From JBALVT01 sp045110675 (GTDB taxonomy: Bacteria; Pseudomonadota; Gammaproteobacteria; Pseudomonadales; Halieaceae), in assembly GCA_045110675.1 (NCBI GenBank), contig JBGCGJ010000056.1, forward strand, positions 1-8,092: a stretch of 8,092 bases of DNA, written 5' to 3'. A program made the translations under genes and the position numbers. Each line of letters starts with the position of its first letter. Position 1 is the first letter of the stretch. Below are positions 1-6,085 of the stretch, piece by piece. The notes below the pieces were generated by a model. That model searched no databases, was not told the origin of the DNA, and was given only the letters and a program-made list of their open reading frames with translations.

Positions 1-215
1 TTAACCTGCCGGCCACTCCTTTCTGAACGAACCAGCCCAGCGTTCGCCAATACCAGCAACTGCGCCGAGGCGGTTGTGGGTCCGATCTTCGCAAAGCGCG
101 CCAGGTCACCCGCACTTACGCCTTCCGGCCCCGCCTGAATAAGGTGGCGAATCAAGGTGAGGCGACCATCATGCGCCACGGCGGAAAGGATTTTAATTGC
201 GTTTGATTGTTTCAT
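1..215 (-). CDS. ArsR-family winged-helix repressor, C-terminus off the window
   Basis: Seventy-one codons are readable from ATG at 215 down to the left edge with no stop; the TTA at bases 1-3 is out of frame. The translation starts MKQSNAIKILSAVAHDGRLT and continues through AGPEGVSAGDLA to a recognition helix (IGPTTASAQLLVLANAGLV) and a wing start (RSERSGRQV). This is the usual ArsR/SmtB order, and such proteins act as dimeric repressors released by metal, metalloid, sulfide or other signals. The part seen has no cysteine, so the classical ArsR alpha-3 metalloid site is absent and the ligand cannot be inferred. An in-frame ATG at 230 exists, but 215 gives the normal family N-terminus. No well-spaced Shine-Dalgarno precedes either start. 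A perfect palindrome touches the start codon, which suggests autoregulation. A decayed relative of this gene lies at about 2651-2720. Confidence 0.8.
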   Translation of the reverse strand, partial: MKQSNAIKILSAVAHDGRLTLIRHLIQAGPEGVSAGDLARFAKIGPTTASAQLLVLANAGLVRSERSGRQV

Positions 216-339
216 ATTCCATGAATACATGGAATAACATAATAATGCAATAAAAACTTTGATAAAGACCTGACCGGGAGTTATTTGGATAGGCAGCGGG
301 AGAGGCCTGCAACTGCGATCTAATTGTGTTTTGTCACCT
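101..339. repeat. Copy 1 of a diverged direct repeat (arsR 5' part plus leader)
   Basis: This stretch has a relative at about 2650-2803. Bases 101-160 align with 2650-2709 without gaps at offset 2549 (50 of 60 identical by hand count), including 15 exact bases at 146-160. Bases about 268-339 align at offset 2464, including the exact 20-mer ATAGGCAGCGGGAGAGGCCT at 289-308. The offsets differ by 85 bp, so copy 1 is the fuller one: it keeps the arsR start, the operator and the putative promoter. Confidence 0.75.
215..236 (-). promoter_or_regulatory. Perfect palindrome over the arsR start and probable -10 (likely ArsR operator)
   Basis: TATTCCATG (215-223) and CATGGAATA (228-236) are exact 9-bp inverted arms around a 4-bp AATA spacer. 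On the minus strand a possible promoter has TTGCAT (rc of 245-250), 17 bp, then TATTCA (rc of 222-227), which puts the -10 inside the palindrome. A start of transcription from this promoter would fall close to the A of the ATG. The position fits an autoregulatory ArsR operator. The promoter is an inference; the palindrome is directly visible. Confidence 0.6.
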
Positions 340-342
340 AAT

Positions 343-1596
343 TCAGCCTTCGAGCCAGCGGCACAGGTTTTCAATACCGCTCTCAACCTGTTTAAAGGCG
401 CCGCCGATATTGGCTAGGGCAGCGCTTCCGTCGAAATCGACGTAAGCTAGGCGTGCAGTGAGACTCTCCTCGTCCATGCCAAAGGCCGAACCTGGCAACA
501 TTGACACACCGGTGTCCTCCAACAAAGCATGCGTCATCGTCTTCGCCGCGAACACTCCCCGACGCGTCAGTCGTTCGCTGAAATTGCTGAAATCAGGAAA
601 CAGGTAAAATCCACCCTGGGGTTGGTGCACTCGCACACCGGCTGCCTGCAGCCGCTCCGCGCACCGATTGCCTAAGTCGGCCAGGATGCTGCGCTGGAAT
701 TCTAGGAAAGACCGCGTGCGGGCATCGAACTGATACGCCGCCACCGCTGCGTGTTGAATGGGTGCGGGGGCGCAGGAAAAGGTTTCAGAACAGACGCCAA
801 TTACGCCTTGTAGGTAGTCATCTCCGAGAGCCGCCGGAATGTGGGTAATGCCCAGTCGCCAACCTCCGGCGCCGCACCATTTGGACAGTCCGCTCGTGAC
901 GATAGTGCCCTCCGGATAGTATTCGGCCAGAGAGCGGTGTTTCCCGCGGTGATGCAGCGGACCATAGATCTCGTCTGAGATGACGATGATACGATGCTGG
1001 CGCAACACGTTGGCCAAGGCGCCCAGTTCGGTCGGGTCGTAAGTGAGGCCATCGGGATTACCCGGGTAGTTCATTACCAGCAGCAACGGGCGCGATGGTT
1101 CCACACGCTCATGGCAGAATGCGTCCAGGGCATCTGGGGTCAGACGCCAGCGCTCTTCATAACTGGTCTGTAGCCTATAAACACGGTGGCCGGCCAGCTT
1201 CGCCTGCGGCTCGTAGGAAACCCAGCCCGGTGTCACCAGCGCCACATCGGCATCGTGAATTGCGGCCATGAGGCAATACAGCAGGATTTTGCTACCGGCA
1301 CCCACTATTACCCTGTCCGCTTCCCAGTCAACGCCAGACAACTCGGAATGAAACTGAGCAACCCTGGTACGCAGTGCTAGTAGGCCCTGAACGTCAAGGT
1401 AGTCCTTGCACTGCGCGGACGAACGCAGTGCGTCCACCACATGTTGAGGCACTGGGAATGGACTCTGTCCGAAACCAAAACGGTAGACCGTTTTATTCTC
1501 CTGCAGACGCTGTCGGGCCATCTGCGCGACCAGCAAGGTTTCGGAATGCTGTGTACTTCGCAAATTGGGCTGTAAACTAAGGGCCAGATCGTTCAT
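343..1596 (-). CDS. PLP-dependent class I/II aminotransferase
   Basis: This 417-residue protein has the size and motif order of fold-type I aspartate/aromatic-like aminotransferases, which are cytoplasmic and move an amino group between an amino acid and a 2-oxo acid. Visible landmarks are the glycine-rich phosphate-side segment GAGSK (99-103), NYPGNPDG (176-183), SDEIYG (207-212) with the cofactor-contacting Asp and Tyr, the Schiff-base lysine K239 in SGLSKW followed by GGWRLG (244-249), and R382 near the C-terminus as probable carboxylate-binding Arg. The usual NPTG reads NPDG here, a mild oddity. The ATG at 1596 has GGAG (rc of 1605-1608) eight bases upstream. It is divergent from the RpiR-family gene, a layout that usually means local control by that regulator. 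The substrate cannot be told from sequence; an amino-acid or amino-sugar related role is only a guess. Confidence 0.88.
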   Translation of the reverse strand: MNDLALSLQPNLRSTQHSETLLVAQMARQRLQENKTVYRFGFGQSPFPVPQHVVDALRSSAQCKDYLDVQGLLALRTRVAQFHSELSGVDWEADRVIVGAGSKILLYCLMAAIHDADVALVTPGWVSYEPQAKLAGHRVYRLQTSYEERWRLTPDALDAFCHERVEPSRPLLLVMNYPGNPDGLTYDPTELGALANVLRQHRIIVISDEIYGPLHHRGKHRSLAEYYPEGTIVTSGLSKWCGAGGWRLGITHIPAALGDDYLQGVIGVCSETFSCAPAPIQHAAVAAYQFDARTRSFLEFQRSILADLGNRCAERLQAAGVRVHQPQGGFYLFPDFSNFSERLTRRGVFAAKTMTHALLEDTGVSMLPGSAFGMDEESLTARLAYVDFDGSAALANIGGAFKQVESGIENLCRWLEG

Positions 1597-1667
1597 CGGC
1601 CATACTCCGTGGTAGATTTGATCCCACTATTGACGTGCTTCGGCACAATTTCCATTGAATTTACCGC

Positions 1668-1697
1668 ATGAAAGTATATTTTCATAAATGATTGAAA
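1668..1697. promoter_or_regulatory. Alternating TGAAA/TTTCA half-sites between aminotransferase and RpiR genes
   Basis: ATGAAA (1668-1673) and TTTCAT (1680-1685) form an inverted repeat with a 6-bp spacer, and a third half-site TGAAA lies at 1693-1697. The cluster lies in the 142-bp divergent spacer, about 70 bases from the aminotransferase start and about 40 from the regulator start. MurR/RpiR proteins bind such dyads as dimers or tetramers, so this is the best candidate operator for both genes. No convincing -35/-10 pair could be fixed. The spacer also holds GTGC-TTCG-GCAC (1635-1646), a small stem with a UUCG-type loop. Confidence 0.5.
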
Positions 1698-1738
1698 GGC
1701 TCCATTAAAGGGCCTATATCACGCCGTGGAGTGGATAT

Positions 1739-2644
1739 GTGAAAAACGATGAAAATGCCTTCCCGCCTTCCTCTTTTTCGGATTTGCGCCAGATACCCCT
1801 GCTGATTGGCCGCGGAGATCTGGCGTTGCCGATGGGTAAACAGAGTTACAGTGCGCTCTGTCAGATGATGGATAACCCAGAGATGGTTGCCATGAATAAC
1901 ATCTCCAGTCTCGCCGATGTGCTTCGGGTCAGTCCCCCAACGCTCACCCGTTTGGCCAAGCTGTTGGGATTCAGTGGCTTTCCCGACCTCCAACGTCTGT
2001 TCCGCAAGCACCTCGTTGAACCCGACCATTTCTATAGCGGCCAGGCGGCTCGGCTCGCGAACAAAGCTGGCGTGTCCGCGCCTGACGTCTTACAGACGCT
2101 GGCAGATGAAGCGACCGGTAACATCGCCAGTGCTAACGCATTGCTGGAGCCTGGACAGCTCGACACCTGCGCACAGTGGCTTGCCACTGGGGTGCGTGTG
2201 CACGTATTCGGCTATCGCCAATCTGCCTCGCTGGCCTCGCTGATGGGTTACGGCCTCAGTATGATCCGGGGAAATGTGCAGCAATTAGGCGCCAATGGTC
2301 AGGGCTTGTCTGTGGGGCTCTCACAGATCAACCGCAGTGACATCGTGGTGCTGTTGAGTTCATCACCGTACAGCCGGGAAACAGTGGCGGCTGCACGTCT
2401 GGCCGACCGTCGGCATGCGCGGCTTATTGCCATAACCGATTCGCACCTGTCACCGTTGGCCCAATGGGCGGACATCACTCTGACGCTGCCCACGAACTCA
2501 TCGTTCTACAGCAACAGTATGTGTGCCACCGTCTTTGTTGTAGAGGGGCTGCTGACGCTGACGGCAAAATATTTAGGGCAAAAGGCCGTTGCCAATCTTG
2601 AATCTCGGGAGCAACTCATCAGTGAGTTGAACGACCAGTACTGA
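1739..2644 (+). CDS. MurR/RpiR-family transcriptional regulator (HTH plus SIS domain)
   Basis: This 301-residue protein has an N-terminal HTH_6 domain (roughly 15-95, helix-turn-helix about 57-80, ISSLADVLRVSPPTLTRLAK) and a C-terminal SIS sugar-isomerase domain (about 130-280) with the strand HVFGYRQSASLA (155-166) and the serine cluster VVLLSSSPYSRET (203-215). Members sense phosphosugars or other small metabolites through the SIS domain and repress or activate neighbouring catabolic genes. The start is GTG at 1739: GGAG (1728-1731) lies seven bases upstream, no in-frame ATG precedes it, and the next internal Met (residue 32) would cut the domain. It is divergent from the aminotransferase and so is its probable regulator. 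Its stop is followed almost at once by the decayed arsR copy. Confidence 0.88.
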   Translation: MKNDENAFPPSSFSDLRQIPLLIGRGDLALPMGKQSYSALCQMMDNPEMVAMNNISSLADVLRVSPPTLTRLAKLLGFSGFPDLQRLFRKHLVEPDHFYSGQAARLANKAGVSAPDVLQTLADEATGNIASANALLEPGQLDTCAQWLATGVRVHVFGYRQSASLASLMGYGLSMIRGNVQQLGANGQGLSVGLSQINRSDIVVLLSSSPYSRETVAAARLADRRHARLIAITDSHLSPLAQWADITLTLPTNSSFYSNSMCATVFVVEGLLTLTAKYLGQKAVANLESREQLISELNDQY

Positions 2645-2649
2645 GATCC

Positions 2650-2803
2650 ACGGGTCGCCCGCACTCGCGCCTTCCCGCACCGCCTGTATGAGGCGGCGAA
2701 TCAAGGTGATGCAACAGAAATTTTGATTAGAGTCCGCCCGAGAGTAATTTTTATAGGCAGCGGGAGAGGCCTTCGATAGCGATACAATCGTGGTCTGTCC
2801 CCT
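2650..2803. repeat. Copy 2 of the diverged direct repeat
   Basis: This stretch matches 101-339 in two blocks (2650-2709 and about 2732-2803) with a net 85-bp deletion between them. The second block carries the exact 20-mer at 2753-2772 and the shorter exact match GGCGAATCAAGGTGA at 2695-2709. It fills most of the 199-bp gap between the RpiR-family and GFA genes. The remaining 2804-2843 shows nothing recognisable. Confidence 0.75.
2651..2720 (-). pseudogene. Decayed fragment of a second arsR gene
   Basis: Read on the minus strand, 2710-2651 gives TLIRRLIQAVREGASAGD, against TLIRHLIQAGPEGVSAGD in the ArsR gene at the left edge (14 of 18 residues the same). Upstream, where the N-terminus, start codon and operator should be, the DNA is shortened by a net 85 bp. 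Downstream, the frame loses similarity (PWIS in place of LARF) and runs into the end of the regulator gene. No usable start or full domain remains. It is a gene relic, not a functional repressor. Confidence 0.7.
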
Positions 2804-2843
2804 CCGGCCAGTCGCAACCGATGCATCGAGCCGTGTTCGGGTT

Positions 2844-3251
2844 TCACTTTGGGAATCCCGTAAAGCTCTTTAATGGAATCCCGGAAACAAACCAGTCTGG
2901 GCTTTCTGACCTAAATAGATTCGCACTGGGAGAAGTGGTTGGGGAGTCGATAAGTGAGCCAGCAGGTATAACCAAATGAGACCCGGTTCTATTTATGTGT
3001 GGAACCCCTGCGCCACAACTAGCGCAAAACGCCTTTGTAAAATCTCGACTGGGATCTTGATAATTCGCGATATTTTCTTCGCCAGAAAGCCACTGGATAT
3101 TGTCTTTCGATGTAAGAATATTTGACGCGAATGCGGAGCCAGTTACTTTTTGGCACTGATCGCAGTGACACAAATAGAAAGCATCAAACTCCTCTTGTAC
3201 CGAATAGGTAACGTCGCCGCACAGACAACGACCATTCAAGATTCTGTTCAT
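2844..3251 (-). CDS. GFA-family (CENP-V-like) zinc and glutathione-binding protein
   Basis: The product shows the GFA fold signature: GRCLCGDVTY, then CHCDQCQKVTGSAF, then FCASCGAGV. Counted from the upstream GTG these give cysteines 13, 15, 32, 34, 37, 80 and 83, the full zinc-ligand set of the family. Characterised members speed formaldehyde-glutathione adduct formation or bind glutathione conjugates; most bacterial paralogues have no proven substrate. The protein is small, soluble and of normal length (135-139 residues), ending GIPLKSFTGFPK. I chose the ATG at 3251; an in-frame GTG at 3263 would add four residues, and neither start has a clear Shine-Dalgarno. It is oriented like the TetR gene behind it but separated by about 140 bp, so it probably has its own promoter. 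The GST gene nearby makes a shared glutathione theme plausible but unproved. Confidence 0.85.
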   Translation of the reverse strand: MNRILNGRCLCGDVTYSVQEEFDAFYLCHCDQCQKVTGSAFASNILTSKDNIQWLSGEENIANYQDPSRDFTKAFCASCGAGVPHINRTGSHLVIPAGSLIDSPTTSPSANLFRSESPDWFVSGIPLKSFTGFPK

Positions 3252-3313
3252 ATCATAATTCACTAGTCATTTTGATGAACTCTAAAAGTGATTCAGCATG
3301 AGCTGCCTGTAAT

Positions 3314-3324
3314 TGAACGGTTCA
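3314..3324. promoter_or_regulatory. Short palindrome TGAACGGTTCA upstream of the GFA gene
   Basis: TGAAC and GTTCA are perfect 5-bp arms around one central G, about 60 bases upstream of the GFA start in the gap behind the TetR gene. The form resembles small TetR-type dyads. No matching promoter elements were identified and the arms are short enough to occur by chance. Confidence 0.25.
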
Positions 3325-3390
3325 GTTAGATGCTAAATAGAAGCCTGCGGTTGTTGTGCAATAGACAGACGCAGTGAAGTCACGGCAACC

Positions 3391-3987
3391 TCATCGCGTC
3401 AACAGCTGTTTGAAAATGTCAATTATCGCCTCGCCACGCGGCGCACCACTTAGGGTGTCGTTTAAAGGTTCGAACATACCGGAAAGGCGCATATCTACAT
3501 ACCCGTGAATCATTGACCAAAGCGCAATTGCGTAAGTGTCTTTATCAAAATTGCGTCCAGGCACAGCTTTCGACATCTCTGAGCAGAGTCGATCGTAGAT
3601 TCCGTCCATCACTTCGAGCAGTTCAGGATCAGCATGATCGATCAGATCTGAACTCCAAAGCAGTCTGTATCTGTGTGGGTATCGAAATCCAAAATCCATG
3701 ATAGCGCTGGCGAATATCTCTATTCCGGGGCCCGGACCTTCGTTGAGCTCCACGAATCGCTTATCGATCTCTGTCAGGAGAGTACCAAACTGCGCTTTGG
3801 CAAGAGCAGTCAGTAAAGCTCGTCGGTCCTTGTAGTGATTGACGGGTGCGCCATGGGAAACTCCAGCGGCTTTTGCTACTGCTCGAATCGTCACTCCGCC
3901 GGCCCCATGTTCGTCCAGTAGTGCAAGCGCGGTATCGAACAAAACACGTTTTAGATCGCCGTGATGAAAGGGTTTTGATTGAGTCAT
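3391..3987 (-). CDS. TetR-family repressor with WHG-type C-terminal domain
   Basis: From ATG at 3987 the protein has 198 residues, normal for TetR regulators. The N-terminal DNA-binding domain holds VTIRAVAKAAGVSHGAPVNHY (about 32-52), and the ligand-binding part ends with ALWSMIHGYVDMRLSG, the W...HG pattern (W157, H161, G162) of the WHG/TetR_C_33 group. Such proteins are dimers that leave DNA when a small, often hydrophobic, compound binds. The frame is open upstream to a TTG at 4038, but that start lies in the operator arm and precedes the family's usual beginning, so it is rejected. No strong ribosome site is visible before 3987. The gene is divergent from the membrane protein-GST operon, with a duplicated dyad between them, so it most likely represses both directions. 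Confidence 0.87.
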   Translation of the reverse strand: MTQSKPFHHGDLKRVLFDTALALLDEHGAGGVTIRAVAKAAGVSHGAPVNHYKDRRALLTALAKAQFGTLLTEIDKRFVELNEGPGPGIEIFASAIMDFGFRYPHRYRLLWSSDLIDHADPELLEVMDGIYDRLCSEMSKAVPGRNFDKDTYAIALWSMIHGYVDMRLSGMFEPLNDTLSGAPRGEAIIDIFKQLLTR

Positions 3988-3993
3988 AACATT

Positions 3994-4041
3994 ATATTGA
4001 CAGTGTCTATATGAGAATGTCAATATAGACACTGTCAATAT
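3994..4041. promoter_or_regulatory. Double TetR operator with overlapping divergent -35 elements
   Basis: ATATTGACAGTGTCTATAT (3994-4012) and its exact reverse complement ATATAGACACTGTCAATAT (4023-4041) form 19-bp perfect arms around a 10-bp spacer. Each arm also contains its own 9-bp dyad, GACAGTGTC (3999-4007) and GACACTGTC (4028-4036), with centres 29 bp apart. A perfect TTGACA occurs at 3997-4002 on the plus strand and at 4033-4038 on the minus strand. The two divergent promoters probably interlock here, although the -10 boxes are poor. It lies between the TetR start (3987) and the operon start (4058), so repressor binding should shut off both. Confidence 0.8.
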
Positions 4042-4057
4042 CTAGAGGAAGTTCCCT

Positions 4058-4486
4058 ATGCCCAAATTTGCCACCGTATCAGTTGGCCTCAGTGCCATCA
4101 TACTCACCGTGTTGCTACCGATCTTTGAGCTCAATTCTACGCATATAACAAACCCCGCTTGGCCGGCTCACGCCCGACTGCATGAAGCGTGGCAACTTTT
4201 GACGAATGCGGTGATTTCCTTGTTCGCGCTAGGCTGCGTTTGGACTGGGCGCGCGCCCCGGATTGGGATAAGCCTCGCTCTTTTGATTTCGCTGTCCTTT
4301 CTGGTTGCCTGGGTACTCGGTCCGACCTATGGAGGCTCAATGCTGCAAACTGATGGAACGCAACTAGCTGTTGGAGGAGTCAGTGTCGTGGTGATCATGG
4401 TGACCGCGATAGCAGCCCTATTGGTGATAAGCCTCTGGAAAGCAAGGATACCCAGCGTCTTGCAGAAGCAGGGAACAGGAACATGA
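4058..4486 (+). CDS. Four-helix inner-membrane protein, possibly DUF6640-like
   Basis: This 142-residue protein has four hydrophobic segments (about 5-23, 46-63, 69-88 and 103-127) and no enzyme motif. Between helices 1 and 2 is a polar, probably exposed motif NSTHITNPAWPAHARLHEAW (26-45). As I recall, similar THxxNPxWPxHAxxH stretches mark the uncharacterised DUF6640 group; I could not check this. The conserved histidines might bind metal or haem, but that is a guess. The start ATG at 4058 has GAGGAAG at 4045-4051. Its stop overlaps the GST start by ATGA (4483-4486), so the two are translationally coupled and were probably selected as a pair. Expression should depend on the TetR operator just upstream. 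Confidence 0.75.
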   Translation: MPKFATVSVGLSAIILTVLLPIFELNSTHITNPAWPAHARLHEAWQLLTNAVISLFALGCVWTGRAPRIGISLALLISLSFLVAWVLGPTYGGSMLQTDGTQLAVGGVSVVVIMVTAIAALLVISLWKARIPSVLQKQGTGT

Positions 4487-5154
4487 TCATTCATGGCTCA
4501 GCTCTCTCGCCGTTCACACGGAAAGTTGTTCTGACAGCAATGGAAAAAGGTATTGCCTTCGAGAGCCGCGACCTCAATCCCTATTCGCCCCCTGATGACT
4601 TTGAATCTATGAATCCGCTCAAGCGTGTACCCATCGTACAGGACGGTGAATTCACTTTGGCTGACAGTTCCGCAATTTGTGGATACCTCGAAGCAAAGTA
4701 CTCGGACAGCCAAGCTTTATTCCCCAAGAAACCGATGGAATATGGACATGCCCTCTGGATTGAAGAATATGCCGACACCGCGCTCTTTGCAGACATCAGT
4801 GAAGGCGTGTTCAGACCGATTTTCATCAATCAGTTTCTTGGCAAGCCTGTCGATCAAGCCACGGTAGAGGAAACATTGTCACACGCGCTTCCGCTCAGGC
4901 TTCACTACCTGGAAAGCCAGTTGGAAGACCGCTCTTGGTTTACAGGTGATAGACTCACGGTGGCCGATCTGTCCGTTTACTCACAGTTGGTAAATCTGTA
5001 TCACGCCGGGCATTTGCCATCCGGTGACTCATACCCTCAATTAATGGCGCATTTCAAACGGATCCAAACACGTCCCACTGCAGAAATATTGCTTCGAAGC
5101 GAGACTGCTTTTCTTGGGCAGATGCTGGAGATGATTTCCAGCCGGGGAGCATAG
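4483..5154 (+). CDS. Glutathione S-transferase family protein
   Basis: This 223-residue protein has the two-part GST layout. The N-terminal thioredoxin-like domain (1-75) holds SALSPFTRKV (6-15) with the likely catalytic Ser region, NPLKRVPIV (44-52) with the cis-proline P50, and LADSSAICGYLEAKY (59-73), where D61-S62 binds the glutamyl end of glutathione. The C-terminal helical domain (about 85-215) has the N-capping-box motif FTGDRLTVADLSVY (153-166). Such enzymes conjugate glutathione to electrophiles, or act as isomerases or peroxidases, in the cytoplasm. It starts inside the stop of the membrane protein (ATGA), with AGGA just upstream, and is the last gene of the TetR-controlled operon. 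The exact subclass is not decided by eye. A detoxification role for an electrophile sensed by the TetR protein is the simplest inference. Confidence 0.87.
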   Translation: MIIHGSALSPFTRKVVLTAMEKGIAFESRDLNPYSPPDDFESMNPLKRVPIVQDGEFTLADSSAICGYLEAKYSDSQALFPKKPMEYGHALWIEEYADTALFADISEGVFRPIFINQFLGKPVDQATVEETLSHALPLRLHYLESQLEDRSWFTGDRLTVADLSVYSQLVNLYHAGHLPSGDSYPQLMAHFKRIQTRPTAEILLRSETAFLGQMLEMISSRGA

Positions 5155-5215
5155 TGGGGTAAGGTAAGAACTGAGCAATGTTTTGGATTGACGAGGCTGT
5201 GAGTGTCGAAGCGGT

Positions 5216-5286
5216 ATTAAACAAAGCGGCGTGCCCAAAGCTGTCCGCCTCTAAAATCTGCAGCCTAGGCCTGCGGTGTTAACTTC
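5216..5286. other. Imperfect stem with TTAAAC / GTTAA ends (weak attC-like candidate)
   Basis: TTAAAC (about 5217-5222) and GTTAA (about 5278-5282) bracket a GC-rich stretch whose two sides pair imperfectly: AAAGCTG against CAGCCTA, GCC against GGC, and GCGG against the CTGCGG side, with bulges. The whole is about 70 bases and ends some 20 bases before the PPOX start. Size, bulges and closeness to the next start recall integron recombination sites, but the right core is not the GTTRRRY consensus. It may be a simple hairpin. The rest of the 146-bp gap after the GST gene shows nothing clear. Confidence 0.25.
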
Positions 5287-5300
5287 ACCTGGTATTTGAT

Positions 5301-5849
5301 ATGAATGATTCTCAGAATATTTTTGGTGAGCCAAAAGGAGGCTCGCGCAATAAGGTCCGGGGATTTATGGTTCCTTGGGTTATAGAATTCATCCAAAACT
5401 CCCCATTTCTTGTTATGTCATCGAGCAACGAGAACGGAGAATGTGACGCGTCTCCTAAAGGCGGCAAACCTGGGTTTGTAAAAGTACTAGACGAAAAAAC
5501 TTTAATTATCCCGGACGTAGCTGGAAATAAGCTTTTCCAGTCGTACGAAAATTTCGAATCGAATCCGAAAGTGGGTTTGATGTTTGTCATTCCAGCGATA
5601 ACGTCAGTAGCGCGAGTCAACGGAACGATAGAAATTTTGAGGGAAGGAAATGAAGTTTTTTCCAGTTTAGCTCTGGATGTATTTAGTCCTGATGAAAACT
5701 CCAAATTACTTCAAGCAATACGTGTAAGCGTGACAGAGTCCTATAGCCATTGTCCCAGGGCAATGGGTTTTTCGAAACTGTGGGATACAGATGTTATACG
5801 TCAAAATGAAAAAACCTCGCCGATCTCTAAGTGGAAGCCCGGAACATGA
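5301..5849 (+). CDS. PPOX-class (pyridoxamine 5'-phosphate oxidase-like) flavin-binding protein
   Basis: This 182-residue protein belongs to the split-barrel FMN-binding superfamily. Visible family landmarks are FIQNSPFLVMSS (30-41), the phosphate-region motif ASPKGGKPGFVKVLD (50-64), LIIPDVAGNKLFQSYENF (68-85), NPKVGLMFVIP (88-98), ARVNGTIEI (104-112) and SHCPRAM (149-155) followed by KLW (159-161). The HCP and ARVNG motifs are typical of the subgroup annotated as pyridoxamine 5'-phosphate oxidase family protein, which uses FMN or F420-like cofactors for redox of small molecules. True PNPOx activity is not implied. The start at 5301 lacks a good ribosome site. The gene is AT-richer than the left-hand genes and its stop overlaps the next small ORF by ATGA (5846-5849). 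Confidence 0.8.
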   Translation: MNDSQNIFGEPKGGSRNKVRGFMVPWVIEFIQNSPFLVMSSSNENGECDASPKGGKPGFVKVLDEKTLIIPDVAGNKLFQSYENFESNPKVGLMFVIPAITSVARVNGTIEILREGNEVFSSLALDVFSPDENSKLLQAIRVSVTESYSHCPRAMGFSKLWDTDVIRQNEKTSPISKWKPGT

Positions 5850-6085
5850 AAATCAATATGTCGACAAAACATAAAGTTTTGGGTTCGCTCGATGGTTCAG
5901 AAAACGCCCCGAACGGTAAAGATTATGAAATCGCTCACTCGATAACGAGCAAAGCAATAAAGTTGACAATACGGGTACGTCGAAGTTTGCCTCTAGATAT
6001 GGTGAAGTATACTTGTTGCGACAAAATTTTCCCGCCGCCACAATGGAACGTCGCACCGTGGCGCCGTGGTCAGCTTTTAGACTAA
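5846..6085 (+). CDS. Doubtful small ORF of 79 residues
   Basis: I do not recognise this product. ATG at 5846 overlaps the PPOX stop (ATGA), and GGAAG at 5833-5837 is well placed as a ribosome site. These two facts are the case for a real coupled gene. The first half is polar (MKINMSTKHKVLGSLDGSEN), and the second half has a Cys-Cys pair and a proline- and tryptophan-rich end (FPPPQWNVAPWRRGQLLD). No domain, signal or membrane segment is visible. The second half coincides with a stretch of imperfect inverted pairing, so the open frame may be accidental. Confidence 0.3.
   Translation: MKINMSTKHKVLGSLDGSENAPNGKDYEIAHSITSKAIKLTIRVRRSLPLDMVKYTCCDKIFPPPQWNVAPWRRGQLLD

Noticed and set aside
1682..2029. 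115-residue open frame antisense to the RpiR-family gene
   Set aside because: It lies fully opposite a well-supported domain gene and shows no domain of its own.
3325..3332. GTTAGAT-type core upstream of the GFA gene as an attC end
   Set aside because: It fits GTTRRRY, but no complementary left core or pairing arm was found nearby.
3988..4038. N-terminal extension of the TetR protein from TTG at 4038
   Set aside because: It would place 17 codons inside the operator arm and promoter, and the family normally begins close to the ATG at 3987.
5312..5704. 130-residue open frame antisense to the PPOX gene
   Set aside because: It is a shadow of a conserved coding frame; no motif or ribosome site supports it.
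5963..5968. Perfect TTGACA as a promoter for the DUF3592 gene
   Set aside because: No acceptable -10 box lies 16-18 bases downstream.
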